The translations under genes were made by a program, and so were the position numbers. Source: Leadbetterella sp. (GTDB lineage Bacteria > Bacteroidota > Bacteroidia > Cytophagales > Spirosomataceae). From it: 64,000 bases of DNA. Below are positions 1 through 9,958 of the stretch, piece after piece (the stretch's first letter is position 1; each line of letters begins with the position of its first letter). The notes under the pieces were generated by a model. That model made no database searches. It was not told the origin of the DNA and saw nothing but the letters and a program-made list of their open reading frames with translations. The stretch spans positions 299,079 to 363,078 of the forward strand of contig JAHBUH010000001.1 of NCBI GenBank assembly GCA_019638185.1. The letters are read 5' to 3'.

Positions 1-1035
1 TATTTTAACGCGGAAAGGATTCTGGGCGTGCTTCACCTGGTGGGAGCGGGACTGATGTATATGATGTACAAATCCGGAACTGCCGGCGAATTTTTCCCTT
101 ATGTGTTGGGGTACATGATCCTGTTTATGCCTACCCTGGCCCTGGTAAACTCCATCTCTTTCCGTCAGCTCAGCGATCCCGAAAAGCAGTTTTCCGGTAT
201 CCGGATCTGGGGAACCATCGGTTGGATCGTAGCCGGGCTGGCCATCAGCTTTTTCTCCTGGGACTCCGCCGAGGCCATAGAAGGAGGGATGCTGCGCAAT
301 ACCTTCCTGATGGCGTCTGTCGTATCTGTGATTCTGGGTGTTTACAGCTTCCTGCTGCCCGCCACTCCGCCGGTGAAAGCGGGTGACAGCAGCCAGTCGT
401 CTGTTTCCGACATCCTCGGCCTGGATGCCCTGAAGCTGCTGAAAGACAGGAACTTCCTGATATTTTTCCTTTCATCGGTACTGATCTGTATCCCGCTGGC
501 CTTCTACTATCAGAACGCTAACCCTTTCCTGGCGGAGATCGGTATGGGTAACCCTACCGCCAAAATGACCATCGGCCAGGCCTCTGAGGTACTTTTCCTG
601 CTGGCTTTACCGGTATTCTTCAAGCGCTTCGGCTTTAAAAATACCATTCTCCTGGCTATGCTGGCCTGGGCACTCCGCTACCTGCTGTTTGCATACGGCA
701 ATGCCGGTGACCTGAGCTTTATGCTGCTGCTGGGTATTGCCCTGCACGGAATCTGCTACGATTTCTTCTTTGTAGCCGGCCAGATCTACACCGATGCCAA
801 AGCCGGAGAAAAGTACAAAAGTGCCGCACAGGGGCTGATTTCACTGGCCACCTACGGCGTAGGTATGCTGATCGGGTTCTGGGCCGCCGGACTCATCAGC
901 GACAGCTACGTAGCGCTGAAAGAAACAGATATCAGCATGTTCTGGCAGAAAGTATGGATCATCCCGGCGGGAATCGCCTTTGCGGTGATGCTGCTGTTCC
1001 TGCTGCTCTTCAAAAACGAGAAAGTAGAGTCATAA
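1..1035 (+). CDS. Nucleoside-type MFS permease, 3' part
   Basis: Integral membrane transporter of the nucleoside:H+ symporter (NupG-like) branch of the major facilitator superfamily. The frame is open back to base 1, so the start lies outside the window and 344 residues are visible. Several hydrophobic membrane segments can be seen, and a conserved loop reads SFRQLSDPEKQFSGIRIWGT, typical of this branch. The last membrane segment is followed by a short basic/acidic tail. Nucleoside as substrate is a family-level inference. A strong palindromic terminator follows the stop codon, so this ends its transcription unit. Confidence 0.85.
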   Translation, partial: YFNAERILGVLHLVGAGLMYMMYKSGTAGEFFPYVLGYMILFMPTLALVNSISFRQLSDPEKQFSGIRIWGTIGWIVAGLAISFFSWDSAEAIEGGMLRNTFLMASVVSVILGVYSFLLPATPPVKAGDSSQSSVSDILGLDALKLLKDRNFLIFFLSSVLICIPLAFYYQNANPFLAEIGMGNPTAKMTIGQASEVLFLLALPVFFKRFGFKNTILLAMLAWALRYLLFAYGNAGDLSFMLLLGIALHGICYDFFFVAGQIYTDAKAGEKYKSAAQGLISLATYGVGMLIGFWAAGLISDSYVALKETDISMFWQKVWIIPAGIAFAVMLLFLLLFKNEKVES

Positions 1036-1056
1036 GATAAAATAGTGTTTTTAGAT

Positions 1057-1091
1057 AGGCCGGATCCTGCATGCAGGATCCGGCCTGTTTT
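1057..1091. terminator. Bidirectional terminator, perfect palindrome
   Basis: Bases 1057-1086 form a perfect 30-base palindrome (15-base arms, no spacer), GC-rich, with a T-rich tract on the plus side. It lies between the convergent permease and lipoprotein genes and would serve both. Confidence 0.8.
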
Positions 1092-1587
1092 ATTTATAGA
1101 TGGTGAGATATTGGCTGCATGCTCCTTTCTCTCCGTCTTTTGGCGGATTGATCACCTCGTTATTGACCATTAAGGTATTCGGATAAAAGGAATTTTTAGT
1201 GATAAAAGTGAATTTAAAAGTCACTTTATCTTTACTACCATCCGGCCAATAAAGAGTTACATCCTGTACCTCGTTAGGGAGTGTATTATACGTAGCAAAT
1301 ACTCTGACATAATTAACACCATCTTTCTCATAGAATATTATTTTCCCATCACTCACAGAAGCCAGACTATAGATTTCTCCCGGGCTATGTGAAAACTCTA
1401 TCCTGGTTTGAGCGGCATTCAGATAGTTTTTTGTAGTCGGGTTAAACAGGTCTTCTTCCGTACCTTTTTTAATAAGTGACACATCTGCATGAGTACTTAA
1501 ATAGGTGCCTGTAGGCTTTTCGACTTCTTCGTTTTTACAACTACTCATCAATAACAGGATGCAAATCAGTGAAAATAGGCTTTTCAT
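1090..1587 (-). CDS. Small lipoprotein, function unknown
   Basis: 165 residues. The N-terminus is a lipoprotein signal peptide: basic start, hydrophobic core LICILLLMS and a lipobox cysteine at about residue 17 (MSSCK). The rest is a soluble, beta-rich looking domain with no motif I recognise. Acidic residues after the cysteine (NEEVE) are of the kind that promote surface export of Bacteroidota lipoproteins. The gene is noticeably AT-richer than its neighbours and stands alone, ending at the shared palindromic terminator, so it may be a later acquisition. The start is ATG at 1587. Confidence 0.6.
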   Translation of the reverse strand: MKSLFSLICILLLMSSCKNEEVEKPTGTYLSTHADVSLIKKGTEEDLFNPTTKNYLNAAQTRIEFSHSPGEIYSLASVSDGKIIFYEKDGVNYVRVFATYNTLPNEVQDVTLYWPDGSKDKVTFKFTFITKNSFYPNTLMVNNEVINPPKDGEKGACSQYLTIYK

Positions 1588-1804
1588 ACCGATACGAATT
1601 TAGATTTAGAAAATATTATATATTGGATATTTTAAGCATTTAGAATGCCCAAATGTATAATATTCTTTCACTATCTAAACCACTATCTAAATCATTTTTT
1701 TGCAAAAATTTAGTTAACGGTAATTTTTTTGGATTCAATACATTACAAGATATAACACATAAGATAACACTGGCCTTAGCGGGACATCTTATCCGATATT
1801 TTTC

Positions 1805-1812
1805 TATTTTTG
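1805..1812 (+). promoter_or_regulatory. Bacteroidota -7 element ahead of truA
   Basis: TATTTTTG matches TAnnTTTG. No clear TTG is seen 19-20 bp upstream, so support is partial. Transcription from here would begin near 1818, which argues against a truA start at 1653 and for the GTG at 1887. Confidence 0.4.
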
Positions 1813-1886
1813 CAGCAATTTTAATATTCCGGGGCGAAACCGTGGGGTCAGGTGACCCGGCGGTGGGGTCATCCGGACGGCTAAGT

Positions 1887-2636
1887 GTGAGATATTTTAT
1901 TGAAATAAGTTACCTGGGGACCCATTTTCACGGCTGGCAGCTGCAGGATGGCGTGCCTACTATACAGGGAGAGGTGGAGAAGGCGCTGAGTACGGTGCTG
2001 AATACGCCGGTTTTTATCCAGGGGAGCAGCCGTACAGATACGGGCGTGCATGCGCGTCAGCAGTTTGCGCATTTTGATGTGGCTGTGGAGCTGACGGCTC
2101 CCGTTATTGACCGGCTGAACCGGTTTCTTCCGCGCGATATTTCGGTGCGGAACCTATACCCGGTGAAAGAAGATACGCATGCGCGCTTTGATGCCATCGG
2201 CCGGAAGTACGTCTATCGTATTCTCCACCGGAAAGACCCTTTTAAAAAGGAGTTTTCGGCGCTTTATACCCGTCAACCTGACGTGGCGCTGATGAACCGC
2301 GCTGCGGAAATCCTTTTTAATTATACTGATTTTCAGTGTTTCAGCAAGGTTAAAACCAATGTGCTGACCTTTAACTGTACGCTGGAAGAAGCAGTCTGGC
2401 GGGAAGCCGACGGCACCCTCGAGTTTCATATCACGGCTAACCGTTTCCTGCGGGGCATGGTCAGGGCGGTGGTGGGTACCCTGCTGGATGTGGGGTATGG
2501 TAAGACCAGCCTGGAGGCGTTTGAAAAGATCATCCTGAGCAAAGACCGGACGAAAGCCGGTTCGGCCTCCAAAGCGGAGGGCCTGACACTGGAAAGAGTA
2601 TATTACCCGGAAGGGTATTTTAAGGAGAAGTTATAA
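1887..2636 (+). CDS. truA: tRNA pseudouridine(38-40) synthase TruA
   Basis: Isomerises uridines 38-40 in the tRNA anticodon arm to pseudouridine. The protein begins VRYFIEISYLGTHFHGWQL, the standard TruA N-terminus. The catalytic aspartate is in SSRTDTGVHARQQFAHFD, and RFLRGMVRAVVGTLLDVG is the C-terminal signature. The frame is open upstream to 1653, but those residues match nothing in TruA and a promoter-like element sits at 1805-1812. I therefore take GTG at 1887, giving 249 residues, a normal length. tsaC follows about 70 bases later, so two tRNA-modification genes are paired. Confidence 0.93.
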   Translation: MRYFIEISYLGTHFHGWQLQDGVPTIQGEVEKALSTVLNTPVFIQGSSRTDTGVHARQQFAHFDVAVELTAPVIDRLNRFLPRDISVRNLYPVKEDTHARFDAIGRKYVYRILHRKDPFKKEFSALYTRQPDVALMNRAAEILFNYTDFQCFSKVKTNVLTFNCTLEEAVWREADGTLEFHITANRFLRGMVRAVVGTLLDVGYGKTSLEAFEKIILSKDRTKAGSASKAEGLTLERVYYPEGYFKEKL

Positions 2637-2708
2637 TGAGCACCTCTGAAGCGCTGAATCCGTTTAGTGGTCCGGAAGGAGGTACTCAGCACCCGGAACT
2701 TTAAGTTT

Positions 2709-3668
2709 ATGGAAACAGAAATCGGAACTGACATCGCTAAGGCGAAAGAAATACTGGAAAGGGGAGGGCTGGTGGCCATTCCCACGGAGACCGTGTACGG
2801 CCTGGCCGCCAATGCGCTGGACCCCCTGGCCGTGGCCCGGATCTTTGAGGCAAAAAGCCGGCCGGCCTTCGATCCGCTCATCGTTCATATTTCGAAATTT
2901 AAAGAATTATACAAATATACTTCGTATTCAGATATTCAATTAAGTGATATTGCGAATGGGTTCTGGCCGGGGCCGCTAACCATACTGCTGCCTAAAAGTA
3001 CCCGTATACCGGATATTGTCACCTCCGGGTCCGACAAAGTGGCCATACGGATGCCTGCTCACCCGCTTACCCTGAAGCTCTTATCCTTGCTGGATTTCCC
3101 GGTAGCGGCGCCCAGCGCTAACCCTTTCGGTTATGTTTCGCCCACTACAGCCGGGCACGTGTTTGACCAGCTAAACGGAAAGGTAGATTATATCCTGGAC
3201 GGCGGCCCCAGCCGGGTAGGTGTGGAGTCTACTATTATTGGTTTTGAAGGGAGGGATATGGTGATTTACCGCAAAGGGGGGCTGGAAATAGAGGAATTAG
3301 AGGGCGTTTTCCCGGGTAATATCCGTATCAACGACTTTTCTGACTCCAATCCCAGCGCACCAGGGATGCTGAAGAAGCATTATTCTCCCGGGAAAAAGGT
3401 GCGGCTGTTCAACGATGAAGTTAAGCCGGAAGAGTTTAATAGTGATAAAACCGGGTTTTTGAGATATTCCTCACCCATAAATGGTTTTTCCCATCAATTC
3501 ATTCTCTCCGAGAATGCTGACCTGAAAGAAGCCGCCGCCCGCCTGTTTGAAGGTCTGCGCTACCTGGATAAGCAGCCTATCGATACCATCTTTATTGAAT
3601 TTGTACCGGAACGGGGTCTTGGCCTGGCCATTAATGACCGGCTGAGGCGGACGCTGGCGGAGGAGTAG
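2709..3668 (+). CDS. tsaC: Threonylcarbamoyl-AMP synthase, Sua5 type
   Basis: Makes threonylcarbamoyl-AMP from threonine, bicarbonate and ATP for t6A37 formation in ANN-decoding tRNAs. The YrdC/Sua5 domain fills about residues 10-200, with GGLVAIPTETVYGLAANA and KSRPAFDPLIVHI near the N-terminus and PVAAPSANPFGYVSPT further on. A C-terminal Sua5 domain follows a linker, so this is the long form (319 residues). I chose ATG 2709 (METEIGTDI) over the open frame from 2667 because the YrdC fold begins there. An AT-rich patch at about 2880-2950 stands out from the rest of the gene. Confidence 0.92.
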   Translation: METEIGTDIAKAKEILERGGLVAIPTETVYGLAANALDPLAVARIFEAKSRPAFDPLIVHISKFKELYKYTSYSDIQLSDIANGFWPGPLTILLPKSTRIPDIVTSGSDKVAIRMPAHPLTLKLLSLLDFPVAAPSANPFGYVSPTTAGHVFDQLNGKVDYILDGGPSRVGVESTIIGFEGRDMVIYRKGGLEIEELEGVFPGNIRINDFSDSNPSAPGMLKKHYSPGKKVRLFNDEVKPEEFNSDKTGFLRYSSPINGFSHQFILSENADLKEAAARLFEGLRYLDKQPIDTIFIEFVPERGLGLAINDRLRRTLAEE

Positions 3669-3674
3669 TTTTCA

Positions 3675-5570
3675 CTACTCTTCCACCACCACTATCTCTA
3701 TCCTCCTGTTTTGCGCCTTGCCTTCTTCCGTATTATTATCAGATACCGGTTCGGAAGAGCCTTTTCCGGAAGTTTGGATGCGCTCTGATTTTATTCCGTT
3801 ATTAAAAAGCCAGTTAGCCACGGCACGGGCCCGGAATTCCGACAGGCGCACGTTCTGGCGTTCATCGCCGGTTTTGTCGGTGTGGCCTATGACTTCAATG
3901 CTGATCTTCGGATTTTCGGTCATGAATTTAAGTACTTCGCGGAGTTTGGTTTCAGAGCCTTTCAGCATGGTGGTCTGGCTTTGCTCGAAATTCACCCCGT
4001 TAAGGGCGTATCTGCGGCCTTTTTTAGCCTCCATGGGGATTTCTTCCTTCGGTGCCGGTTTTTCCACTGGCGGGGCGGTGGTCACTGCAGGTGGGGTCAC
4101 TACCGGAGGGGTAGTCTCAGTGACCGGCGGCGCGGTCACAGGCGCTGTTTCCGTCACTACCGGCGCGGTAATCACCTCCGGCTCCAACTGCACTTTCAGC
4201 TGGAACTGGGCCAGCTGTTTCCGGTTATTGGAGGCCATGTAGGGCCGGAAGCCCGGCACCGTAATGCTGATCTGCAGGGTTTCATCGGGGTTAGATTGCA
4301 GTAAGAAGGAGTTGGTCCCCGGGTCAAACCTTACGGCCAGGGCATTGCCACCCGGTGGGTTTACAGTGGCTGAAGCGGTCTTCTGTTGCTCTTCGGTCAG
4401 CTGGTTCTGAATCTGCAGGGCCAGGGGATAAACCGGCTTACGGAGCAGGATTTCCAGCTTATTGCCCTGGAAATCCGGGGCTTCTACGGGCCGGTCCACC
4501 GGGGTGTAGCCCTCGGTTTCAAACTGCACGCGGTAGGCTTTCCGCGGGTTTAATAGGGCGCTGTATTCACCGTTCTGTTCCGTCACACCGATCCCGGTCT
4601 GGCCGGAGGTAAATATTTTCAACCGGCTAATGGTCAGGGCTTCCCGGGTGTAGACGTCCTGCACGGCCAGGGTTATTTTCTCCAGGTCGGCCGGGGTAAG
4701 CTCCAGGGTGATGTTCCGGGAAGTATTATTCAGCGGGGCGGTCAGCGGTTCATAGCCTTCGGCCTTAACTTCCACATTATATGTTTTTTGCGGGTTGATC
4801 TTATAGGTGAGATAGGTGCCTTTACTGCTGTTAAACAGGGTTTCTACCGGCTTTTTGTTCTCATCCAGGATAAACAGTTGGCTTTTCATGACCGGTTGAC
4901 GGGTTTGAGCATCAATGAGCGCGTATTCGTGCTCGCTGAAGTTTTCGGCGGCTACCGTTCTGACCTCAAAGGTGACCGGGATGAGCTGGATATCGGAGTT
5001 CAGACGGGTGGCCTGCTTCTGGGAGTAGGATCCGAAGCCCTCTTTTTTGAAGGCGAAGTTATATTCGCCTTTTTCTTTGGGCAGGTATGACTGACCTGAG
5101 GTGACGTTCTCTTTCCGGCCGGAAGGGGCGGTGACTTCTACCTGGGCATTGATCTTATCGCCGGAAACCATGTCCTGTACAATGATGAAGAAAGGAGCGG
5201 GTTCTGCTGCCGGCGGCGGGGCGATTTCCGCTACGGTAGCCACCGGTTTGGGAATAAGTTTTAGCTCCAGGACATCCTGATCATAAAGGGCTTCGGTCTC
5301 AAATCTTTTTTCTTCGGTATAATATTGGGCGGCTTCAGCCCGGACCTTCAGGTCGGCGCCTTTTACCACCTCGTAAAAACTGCTTTTTTTCTGGGTTTTG
5401 AGCGGAATGCTGTTTTCAGTAAGTGCGTAGGTAACCTGTATGTGTGCATTTTTTATTTCGGCGCCGTCCATGCCGTTCACCACCCTTACCTGTAAACGAA
5501 TCTTTTCATTTTCCTGGGCCGAAGCGGCATGAAATAAACAAAGCGCGACAAAAAATAACTTTATTTTCAT
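3675..5570 (-). CDS. OmpA-family outer membrane protein with carboxypeptidase-like repeats
   Basis: 631 residues. There is a signal peptide with cleavage after about residue 18 (HAASAQE). About four consecutive beta-sandwich segments of about 90 residues follow, each with a GYEPL- or GYTPV-type pattern resembling carboxypeptidase regulatory-like domains. A Pro/Val/Thr-rich linker at roughly residues 470-510 (repeats of PVTE, TPPV) precedes a C-terminal OmpA-like domain, seen in VIGHTDKTGDERQNVRLSE and NRRIEIVV, which binds peptidoglycan. Likely anchors or spans the cell envelope; a partner is not visible. The gene is alone on its strand, convergent with tsaC, and a TAnnTTTG element lies upstream at 5597-5604. 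Confidence 0.82.
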   Translation of the reverse strand: MKIKLFFVALCLFHAASAQENEKIRLQVRVVNGMDGAEIKNAHIQVTYALTENSIPLKTQKKSSFYEVVKGADLKVRAEAAQYYTEEKRFETEALYDQDVLELKLIPKPVATVAEIAPPPAAEPAPFFIIVQDMVSGDKINAQVEVTAPSGRKENVTSGQSYLPKEKGEYNFAFKKEGFGSYSQKQATRLNSDIQLIPVTFEVRTVAAENFSEHEYALIDAQTRQPVMKSQLFILDENKKPVETLFNSSKGTYLTYKINPQKTYNVEVKAEGYEPLTAPLNNTSRNITLELTPADLEKITLAVQDVYTREALTISRLKIFTSGQTGIGVTEQNGEYSALLNPRKAYRVQFETEGYTPVDRPVEAPDFQGNKLEILLRKPVYPLALQIQNQLTEEQQKTASATVNPPGGNALAVRFDPGTNSFLLQSNPDETLQISITVPGFRPYMASNNRKQLAQFQLKVQLEPEVITAPVVTETAPVTAPPVTETTPPVVTPPAVTTAPPVEKPAPKEEIPMEAKKGRRYALNGVNFEQSQTTMLKGSETKLREVLKFMTENPKISIEVIGHTDKTGDERQNVRLSEFRARAVANWLFNNGIKSERIQTSGKGSSEPVSDNNTEEGKAQNRRIEIVVVEE

Positions 5571-5596
5571 TAAACTTTTTTTAACTTTGAAGTGTC

Positions 5597-5604
5597 CAAA
5601 TATA
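5597..5604 (-). promoter_or_regulatory. Bacteroidota -7 element of the OmpA-family gene
   Basis: Read on the minus strand this is TATATTTG, 26 bases before the start codon. No good TTG element is seen at the expected distance. Confidence 0.4.
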
Positions 5605-5658
5605 GTTGTTGTTCCTATATAACGTATAAAAATGTGGCTCCTGAAAATTTTTTACTGA

Positions 5659-6288
5659 ATGATATTTTCACCCGATTTTTTCCCGTGCATTGATTACTTC
5701 CGTCATCTGCCTGCCGGTGAGGAGGTAGAGATCAATGCGGCCGGGCAATACCGGAAGCAATCGTACCATACCCGTGCCTATGTTTTAGGGCCACATCAGG
5801 TGGAAATTCTCCAGGTTCCCGTAAAAAAGTTTTCTAATCACGAGCTTATCCGGAATATAGAAGTGGATTATTCCACGGCCTGGAATGTCAAAGCCTGGAG
5901 AACCCTGGAGAATATTTACCGTAACAGCCCCTATTTTGAGTACTTTGAAGATTATATCAGCAAAGTTTTTGCCAAAAAATATGAACGACTGATCGATTTA
6001 AACCTGGATAGCCTGACAATTTGTCTGAAATTAATGGGCTTGAATAAGACAATTTGTCTACGGGATTTTTCGTATTATGAATATAAAAACCAATTTATTA
6101 GCTTTAATGCGAAAAACAGGGGGGAGAATGCGGCCAATTTGCCTTTTCGGGCCTATACGCAGAATTTTGGCAGTAAGTTTGAACCTAACCTGAGTATTCT
6201 CGATCTGCTTTTTATGAAAGGAGCCCGTAGCGGGGAAATATTGGAGCCGGAAGGGAGCGCATTTGAGAAAAAAATTGTTATAGATTAA
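5659..6288 (+). CDS. WbqC-family protein
   Basis: 209 residues. The N-terminal half matches the WbqC-like pattern: PCIDYFRHLPAGEEVEI, then a QYRKQSYHTRAY segment and ILQVPVKK. The RNIEVDYSTAWNVKAWRTLE and NSPYFEYFEDYI segments are also characteristic. The family was first noted in O-antigen clusters, but its reaction is not established, so I give none. It lies 20 bases upstream of clpC on the same strand and may be co-transcribed. Its GC content is lower than that of clpC. Confidence 0.78.
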   Translation: MIFSPDFFPCIDYFRHLPAGEEVEINAAGQYRKQSYHTRAYVLGPHQVEILQVPVKKFSNHELIRNIEVDYSTAWNVKAWRTLENIYRNSPYFEYFEDYISKVFAKKYERLIDLNLDSLTICLKLMGLNKTICLRDFSYYEYKNQFISFNAKNRGENAANLPFRAYTQNFGSKFEPNLSILDLLFMKGARSGEILEPEGSAFEKKIVID

Positions 6289-6308
6289 AAACACAAAGGA
6301 AATAGCTA

Positions 6309-8837
6309 ATGGAACCCAAGTTTTCGCAAAGAGTAAAAGAGGTAATAACTCTCGCAAAGGAGGAAGCCTTACGGCTGGGTCATGACTACATCGGAACGGA
6401 GCATTTGATACTTGGGATGATCAGGGAAGGTGAGGGGCTGGGTCTGGGATTAATCCAGAAAGCCGGCCTGAATCCGGAGGATCTGAGAGCATCTATTGAA
6501 AATTCCACAAGAGGTACTGCCACCAATACCATTAAAAACCTGGCTAACATCCCGTTAACCCGCCAGTCGGAGAAGGTATTGAAAATCACCCACCTGGAAG
6601 CCAAGATATTTAAATCGAACGTGATCGGAACAGAGCACCTGCTGCTGGCCGTGCTACGGGATGATGATAACCTGGGCTGCCAGATCCTGAATAAATTCCA
6701 GATCGACTATAAGCTGATCAAGGAAATGCTGGAGTACCAGCTGACGGGCATTGAGCCGCGGATGGAGAGCCAGGATACCGATGACGAAGACAAGAGCTTC
6801 GGCACCGGCAGCGGTTTCGGACAAAAGGCCGACACCAAGGGCAGTGAGAAATCACGCACACCTATCCTGGATAATTTCGGCCGCGACCTCACCAAAATGG
6901 CGGAGATCGGTAAACTGGATCCTATTGTAGGGCGGGAGAAGGAGATCGAGCGCGTGGCGCAGATTCTTTCGCGCCGCAAAAAGAATAACCCTATCCTGAT
7001 CGGGGAACCCGGTGTGGGTAAGACAGCCATAGCCGAAGGACTGGCGCTGCGGATCGTTCAGAAGAAGGTATCGCGCGTGCTGTTCGGCAAGCGGGTGGTG
7101 ACCCTGGACCTGGCCTCCCTGGTGGCCGGAACCAAGTACCGCGGCCAGTTTGAGGAAAGAATGAAGGCGGTGATGCAGGAGATTGAGAAAAATCCCCAGA
7201 TCATCCTGTTTATTGATGAGATTCATACCATAGTAGGTGCCGGTGGCGCCAGCGGATCGCTGGATGCTTCCAATATGTTCAAACCGGCCCTGGCCCGCGG
7301 CGATATCCAATGCGTGGGAGCCACTACACTGGATGAGTACCGCCAGTACATTGAAAAAGACGGCGCCCTGGCCCGGAGATTCCAGATGGTGATGGTAGAC
7401 GCCACGTCTATTGATGAGACCATTGAGATCCTGCATAATATCAAGAGCAAATACGAGGATCACCACCATGTGACCTATTCGGATGAGGCCATAGAGCTGG
7501 CTGTAAAATATTCCGAGCGCTATATTACTGACCGTTTCCTGCCCGATAAGGCCATTGACGTGATCGATGAGGTAGGTGCCCGGGTGCACATCAAGAATAT
7601 TAATGTACCCCAGGAGGTAGTAGACCTGGAAAATGCCGTAGAGGAGATCAAGCAGGAGAAAAACCGGGTGGTGAAGAGCCAGCGTTACGAAGAGGCCGCG
7701 CAGCTTCGCGACCGCGAAAAACGGCTGATAGACCAACTGGAAAATGCCAAGGCAGCCTGGGAGGAAGAATCGAAAAGACAACGTTTTAACGTGACCGATG
7801 ATCATGTGGGCGAAGTGATCGCCATGATGACGGGTATACCGGTAAAACGGGTGAATATGAACGAAGGGGAGAAGATCCTGAAGATGGGCGACAGCCTGAA
7901 AGGCAAGGTGATTGGCCAGGATCCGGCCGTGGAGAAGCTGGTGAAAGCCATTCAGCGGACACGGGTGGGGCTGAAAGATCCGAAAAAGCCGATCGGCTCG
8001 TTTATTTTCCTGGGCCCTACCGGGGTAGGAAAGACCGAACTGGCCAAGAAGCTGGCCGAGTACCTGTTTGATAAGGAGGATTCCCTGATCCGGATCGATA
8101 TGAGTGAATACATGGAGAAATTCAGTATTTCGCGGCTGGTAGGAGCGCCTCCGGGCTATGTGGGTTATGAAGAAGGCGGACAGCTGACCGAGAAGGTACG
8201 GAGAAAGCCTTACTCAGTGGTGCTGCTGGACGAGATCGAGAAGGCTCACCCGGATGTGTTCAACATCCTGCTGCAGGTGCTGGACGACGGCATCCTGACC
8301 GATTCGCTGGGCCGCCGGGTGGATTTCCGGAATACTATTATCATCATGACCTCCAATATCGGGGTACGGGATCTGAAAGACTTCGGTTCGGGGATAGGTT
8401 TTGCTACCAAGGCGCGGATGGAGAGCCAGGATGACCTGGTGAAATCTACCATTCAGAATGCGCTGAAGAAGTCGTTCTCACCGGAATTCCTGAATCGCCT
8501 GGATGATGTGATCGTGTTTAACTCCCTGACCCGGGATGATATCTTTAAGATCATTGATATTTCACTGGGCAAGCTGCTCTCCCGGATACAGAACCTGGGA
8601 TATACGCTGGAACTGACCGAGGGGGCTAAATCCTTCCTGTCGGAGAAAGGCTATGACCAGCAGTACGGAGCCCGGCCACTGAACCGGGCCATCCAGAAAT
8701 ACGTGGAAGATCCGCTGGCCGAGGAGATCCTGAAAGGTTCCCTGAGCGAGGGCGATACCATCCTGGTAGATCATATAGAGAACGAAGAAAACCTGAAGTT
8801 TTCGAAGAAATCGAAGATTGAAGAGGTAGAGCAGTAA
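6309..8837 (+). CDS. clpC: Clp protease ATP-binding subunit ClpC
   Basis: Hsp100 unfoldase that feeds substrates to ClpP. 842 residues in the ClpC order: two Clp N-terminal repeats (residues 1-150), first AAA+ domain with Walker A GEPGVGKT near 235, a UVR-type coiled-coil segment around 450-475 ([18 protein letters not shown]), second AAA+ domain with GPTGVGKTE near 568, and the C-terminal D2-small domain ([20 protein letters not shown]). Length and order are normal. It is followed by a strong hairpin terminator. ClpP is not in this window. Confidence 0.96.
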   Translation: MEPKFSQRVKEVITLAKEEALRLGHDYIGTEHLILGMIREGEGLGLGLIQKAGLNPEDLRASIENSTRGTATNTIKNLANIPLTRQSEKVLKITHLEAKIFKSNVIGTEHLLLAVLRDDDNLGCQILNKFQIDYKLIKEMLEYQLTGIEPRMESQDTDDEDKSFGTGSGFGQKADTKGSEKSRTPILDNFGRDLTKMAEIGKLDPIVGREKEIERVAQILSRRKKNNPILIGEPGVGKTAIAEGLALRIVQKKVSRVLFGKRVVTLDLASLVAGTKYRGQFEERMKAVMQEIEKNPQIILFIDEIHTIVGAGGASGSLDASNMFKPALARGDIQCVGATTLDEYRQYIEKDGALARRFQMVMVDATSIDETIEILHNIKSKYEDHHHVTYSDEAIELAVKYSERYITDRFLPDKAIDVIDEVGARVHIKNINVPQEVVDLENAVEEIKQEKNRVVKSQRYEEAAQLRDREKRLIDQLENAKAAWEEESKRQRFNVTDDHVGEVIAMMTGIPVKRVNMNEGEKILKMGDSLKGKVIGQDPAVEKLVKAIQRTRVGLKDPKKPIGSFIFLGPTGVGKTELAKKLAEYLFDKEDSLIRIDMSEYMEKFSISRLVGAPPGYVGYEEGGQLTEKVRRKPYSVVLLDEIEKAHPDVFNILLQVLDDGILTDSLGRRVDFRNTIIIMTSNIGVRDLKDFGSGIGFATKARMESQDDLVKSTIQNALKKSFSPEFLNRLDDVIVFNSLTRDDIFKIIDISLGKLLSRIQNLGYTLELTEGAKSFLSEKGYDQQYGARPLNRAIQKYVEDPLAEEILKGSLSEGDTILVDHIENEENLKFSKKSKIEEVEQ

Positions 8838-8853
8838 CATGCTATATAAGAAT

Positions 8854-8890
8854 AAAAGGGCACAGAACATCGCGTTTTGTGCCCTTTTTT
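8854..8890. terminator. Bidirectional terminator after clpC
   Basis: Hairpin with GGGCAC/GTGCCC arms flanked by A and T runs on both sides, between the convergent clpC and AraC-type genes. Confidence 0.8.
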
Positions 8891-8909
8891 ATGTATAACG
8901 ATTGGATCT

Positions 8910-9806
8910 TTACCGCAACAAACGGTATTCATTCGGCGTAGAGCCTACCCGCTGCTTAAAGAGGCGGATGAAATGCTGGGGGTATTTAAAGCCCAGATCG
9001 TAAGCGATTTCATTGATGGTTTTATGCGAATGGAAAATCCTTTTCTTGGCCATGTCAATGATTTTATTCTGGATGTAATCCTGGGCCGATCTCCCGGTCT
9101 CTTTCTTGATCAGGTCACCGAAATAGTTGGCTGAAAGGTTCAGCTCTTCCGCACAGTAACTTACCGAGGGCAGGCCGATATTCTGGGGCTTATCCGTAGT
9201 GTAATAATCGTTCATGAGTGCTTCAAACCTTTCCAGGATGCCCTTATTGGCATTTTCCCGCGTGATGAACTGGCGGTCATAAAACCTTTCACAGTAGTTC
9301 AGGAACAATTCGATATTGGAAGCGATGAGCTTCTTGCTGTGCTTATCCACAGACTGCCGGAGTTCGAACCCTATTTTTGAAAAGCAGTCCAGCACGATCT
9401 GCCGCTCGCGTTCGGATAGATGCAGGGCTTCGTGAGTACGATAGTTGAAAAAGCTGTAGTTATCCAGGATCTTGGCCAGGGGCGTGCCCAGGAGCAGGTC
9501 AGGGTGAAAAACCAGGGCGTGGCCTGCCGGTTGGTAGAGATCGGTTTTATTCTCCACGTCTATCACCTGCCCGGGTGAAACAAAAACCAGTGTACCTTCC
9601 TGGTAATCATAATAATTACAGCCATATTTCAGATCACCGCACACGGCCTGTTTCAGAAACACCGCATACACGCCGAAGAGCATCCTGGAACCGGTTCTTT
9701 TATGCGCCTTTGAGAAATCAATTACGCTTACCAGAGGGTGCAGGGTCTCGTGATTATTAAAGTCGTTGTATTGCGCAATGGTCTCAAAATAAAAGCTCCT
9801 GTCCAT
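8910..9806 (-). CDS. AraC-family transcriptional regulator
   Basis: 298 residues. The N-terminal ligand-sensing region has no diagnostic motif. The C-terminal 100 residues are an AraC/XylS double helix-turn-helix: CAEELNLSANYFGDLIKKET is the first helix pair, and KTINEIAYDLGFKYPQHFIR with LFKQRVGSTPNEYR is the second. The frame is open to a TTG at 9830, but ATG 9806 (MDRSFYFETI) fits relatives better. The gene is isolated; its target is not suggested by its neighbours, since clpC is convergent. Confidence 0.88.
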   Translation of the reverse strand: MDRSFYFETIAQYNDFNNHETLHPLVSVIDFSKAHKRTGSRMLFGVYAVFLKQAVCGDLKYGCNYYDYQEGTLVFVSPGQVIDVENKTDLYQPAGHALVFHPDLLLGTPLAKILDNYSFFNYRTHEALHLSERERQIVLDCFSKIGFELRQSVDKHSKKLIASNIELFLNYCERFYDRQFITRENANKGILERFEALMNDYYTTDKPQNIGLPSVSYCAEELNLSANYFGDLIKKETGRSAQDYIQNKIIDMAKKRIFHSHKTINEIAYDLGFKYPQHFIRLFKQRVGSTPNEYRLLR

Positions 9807-9931
9807 GTTTTGTTTCTTTTTCCTATACAAATCTAGGCATCAAAAACCTTTTGGGGTTAAGCTTCAGTAATAATGGTAATAAAACCAGTAATTTATATCA
9901 GGAGTTAAGAGCGGTAACCCTTCCATTAAAA

Positions 9932-9954
9932 AAGCCGGAGAATTTCCCCGGCTT
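9932..9954 (-). terminator. Terminator of the small lipoprotein gene
   Basis: Hairpin AAGCCGG/CCGGCTT followed on the minus strand by a T-run, just past the stop of the gene ending at 9959. Confidence 0.7.
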
Positions 9955-9958
9955 ATGC

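Noticed and set aside
1653-1886. Upstream extension of truA from ATG 1653.
   Set aside because: The extra 78 residues do not resemble TruA and contain a promoter-like element at 1805-1812.
4060-4200. Repetitive GC-rich stretch that might be a tandem repeat locus.
   Set aside because: It is the coding sequence of the Pro/Val/Thr linker of the OmpA-family protein.
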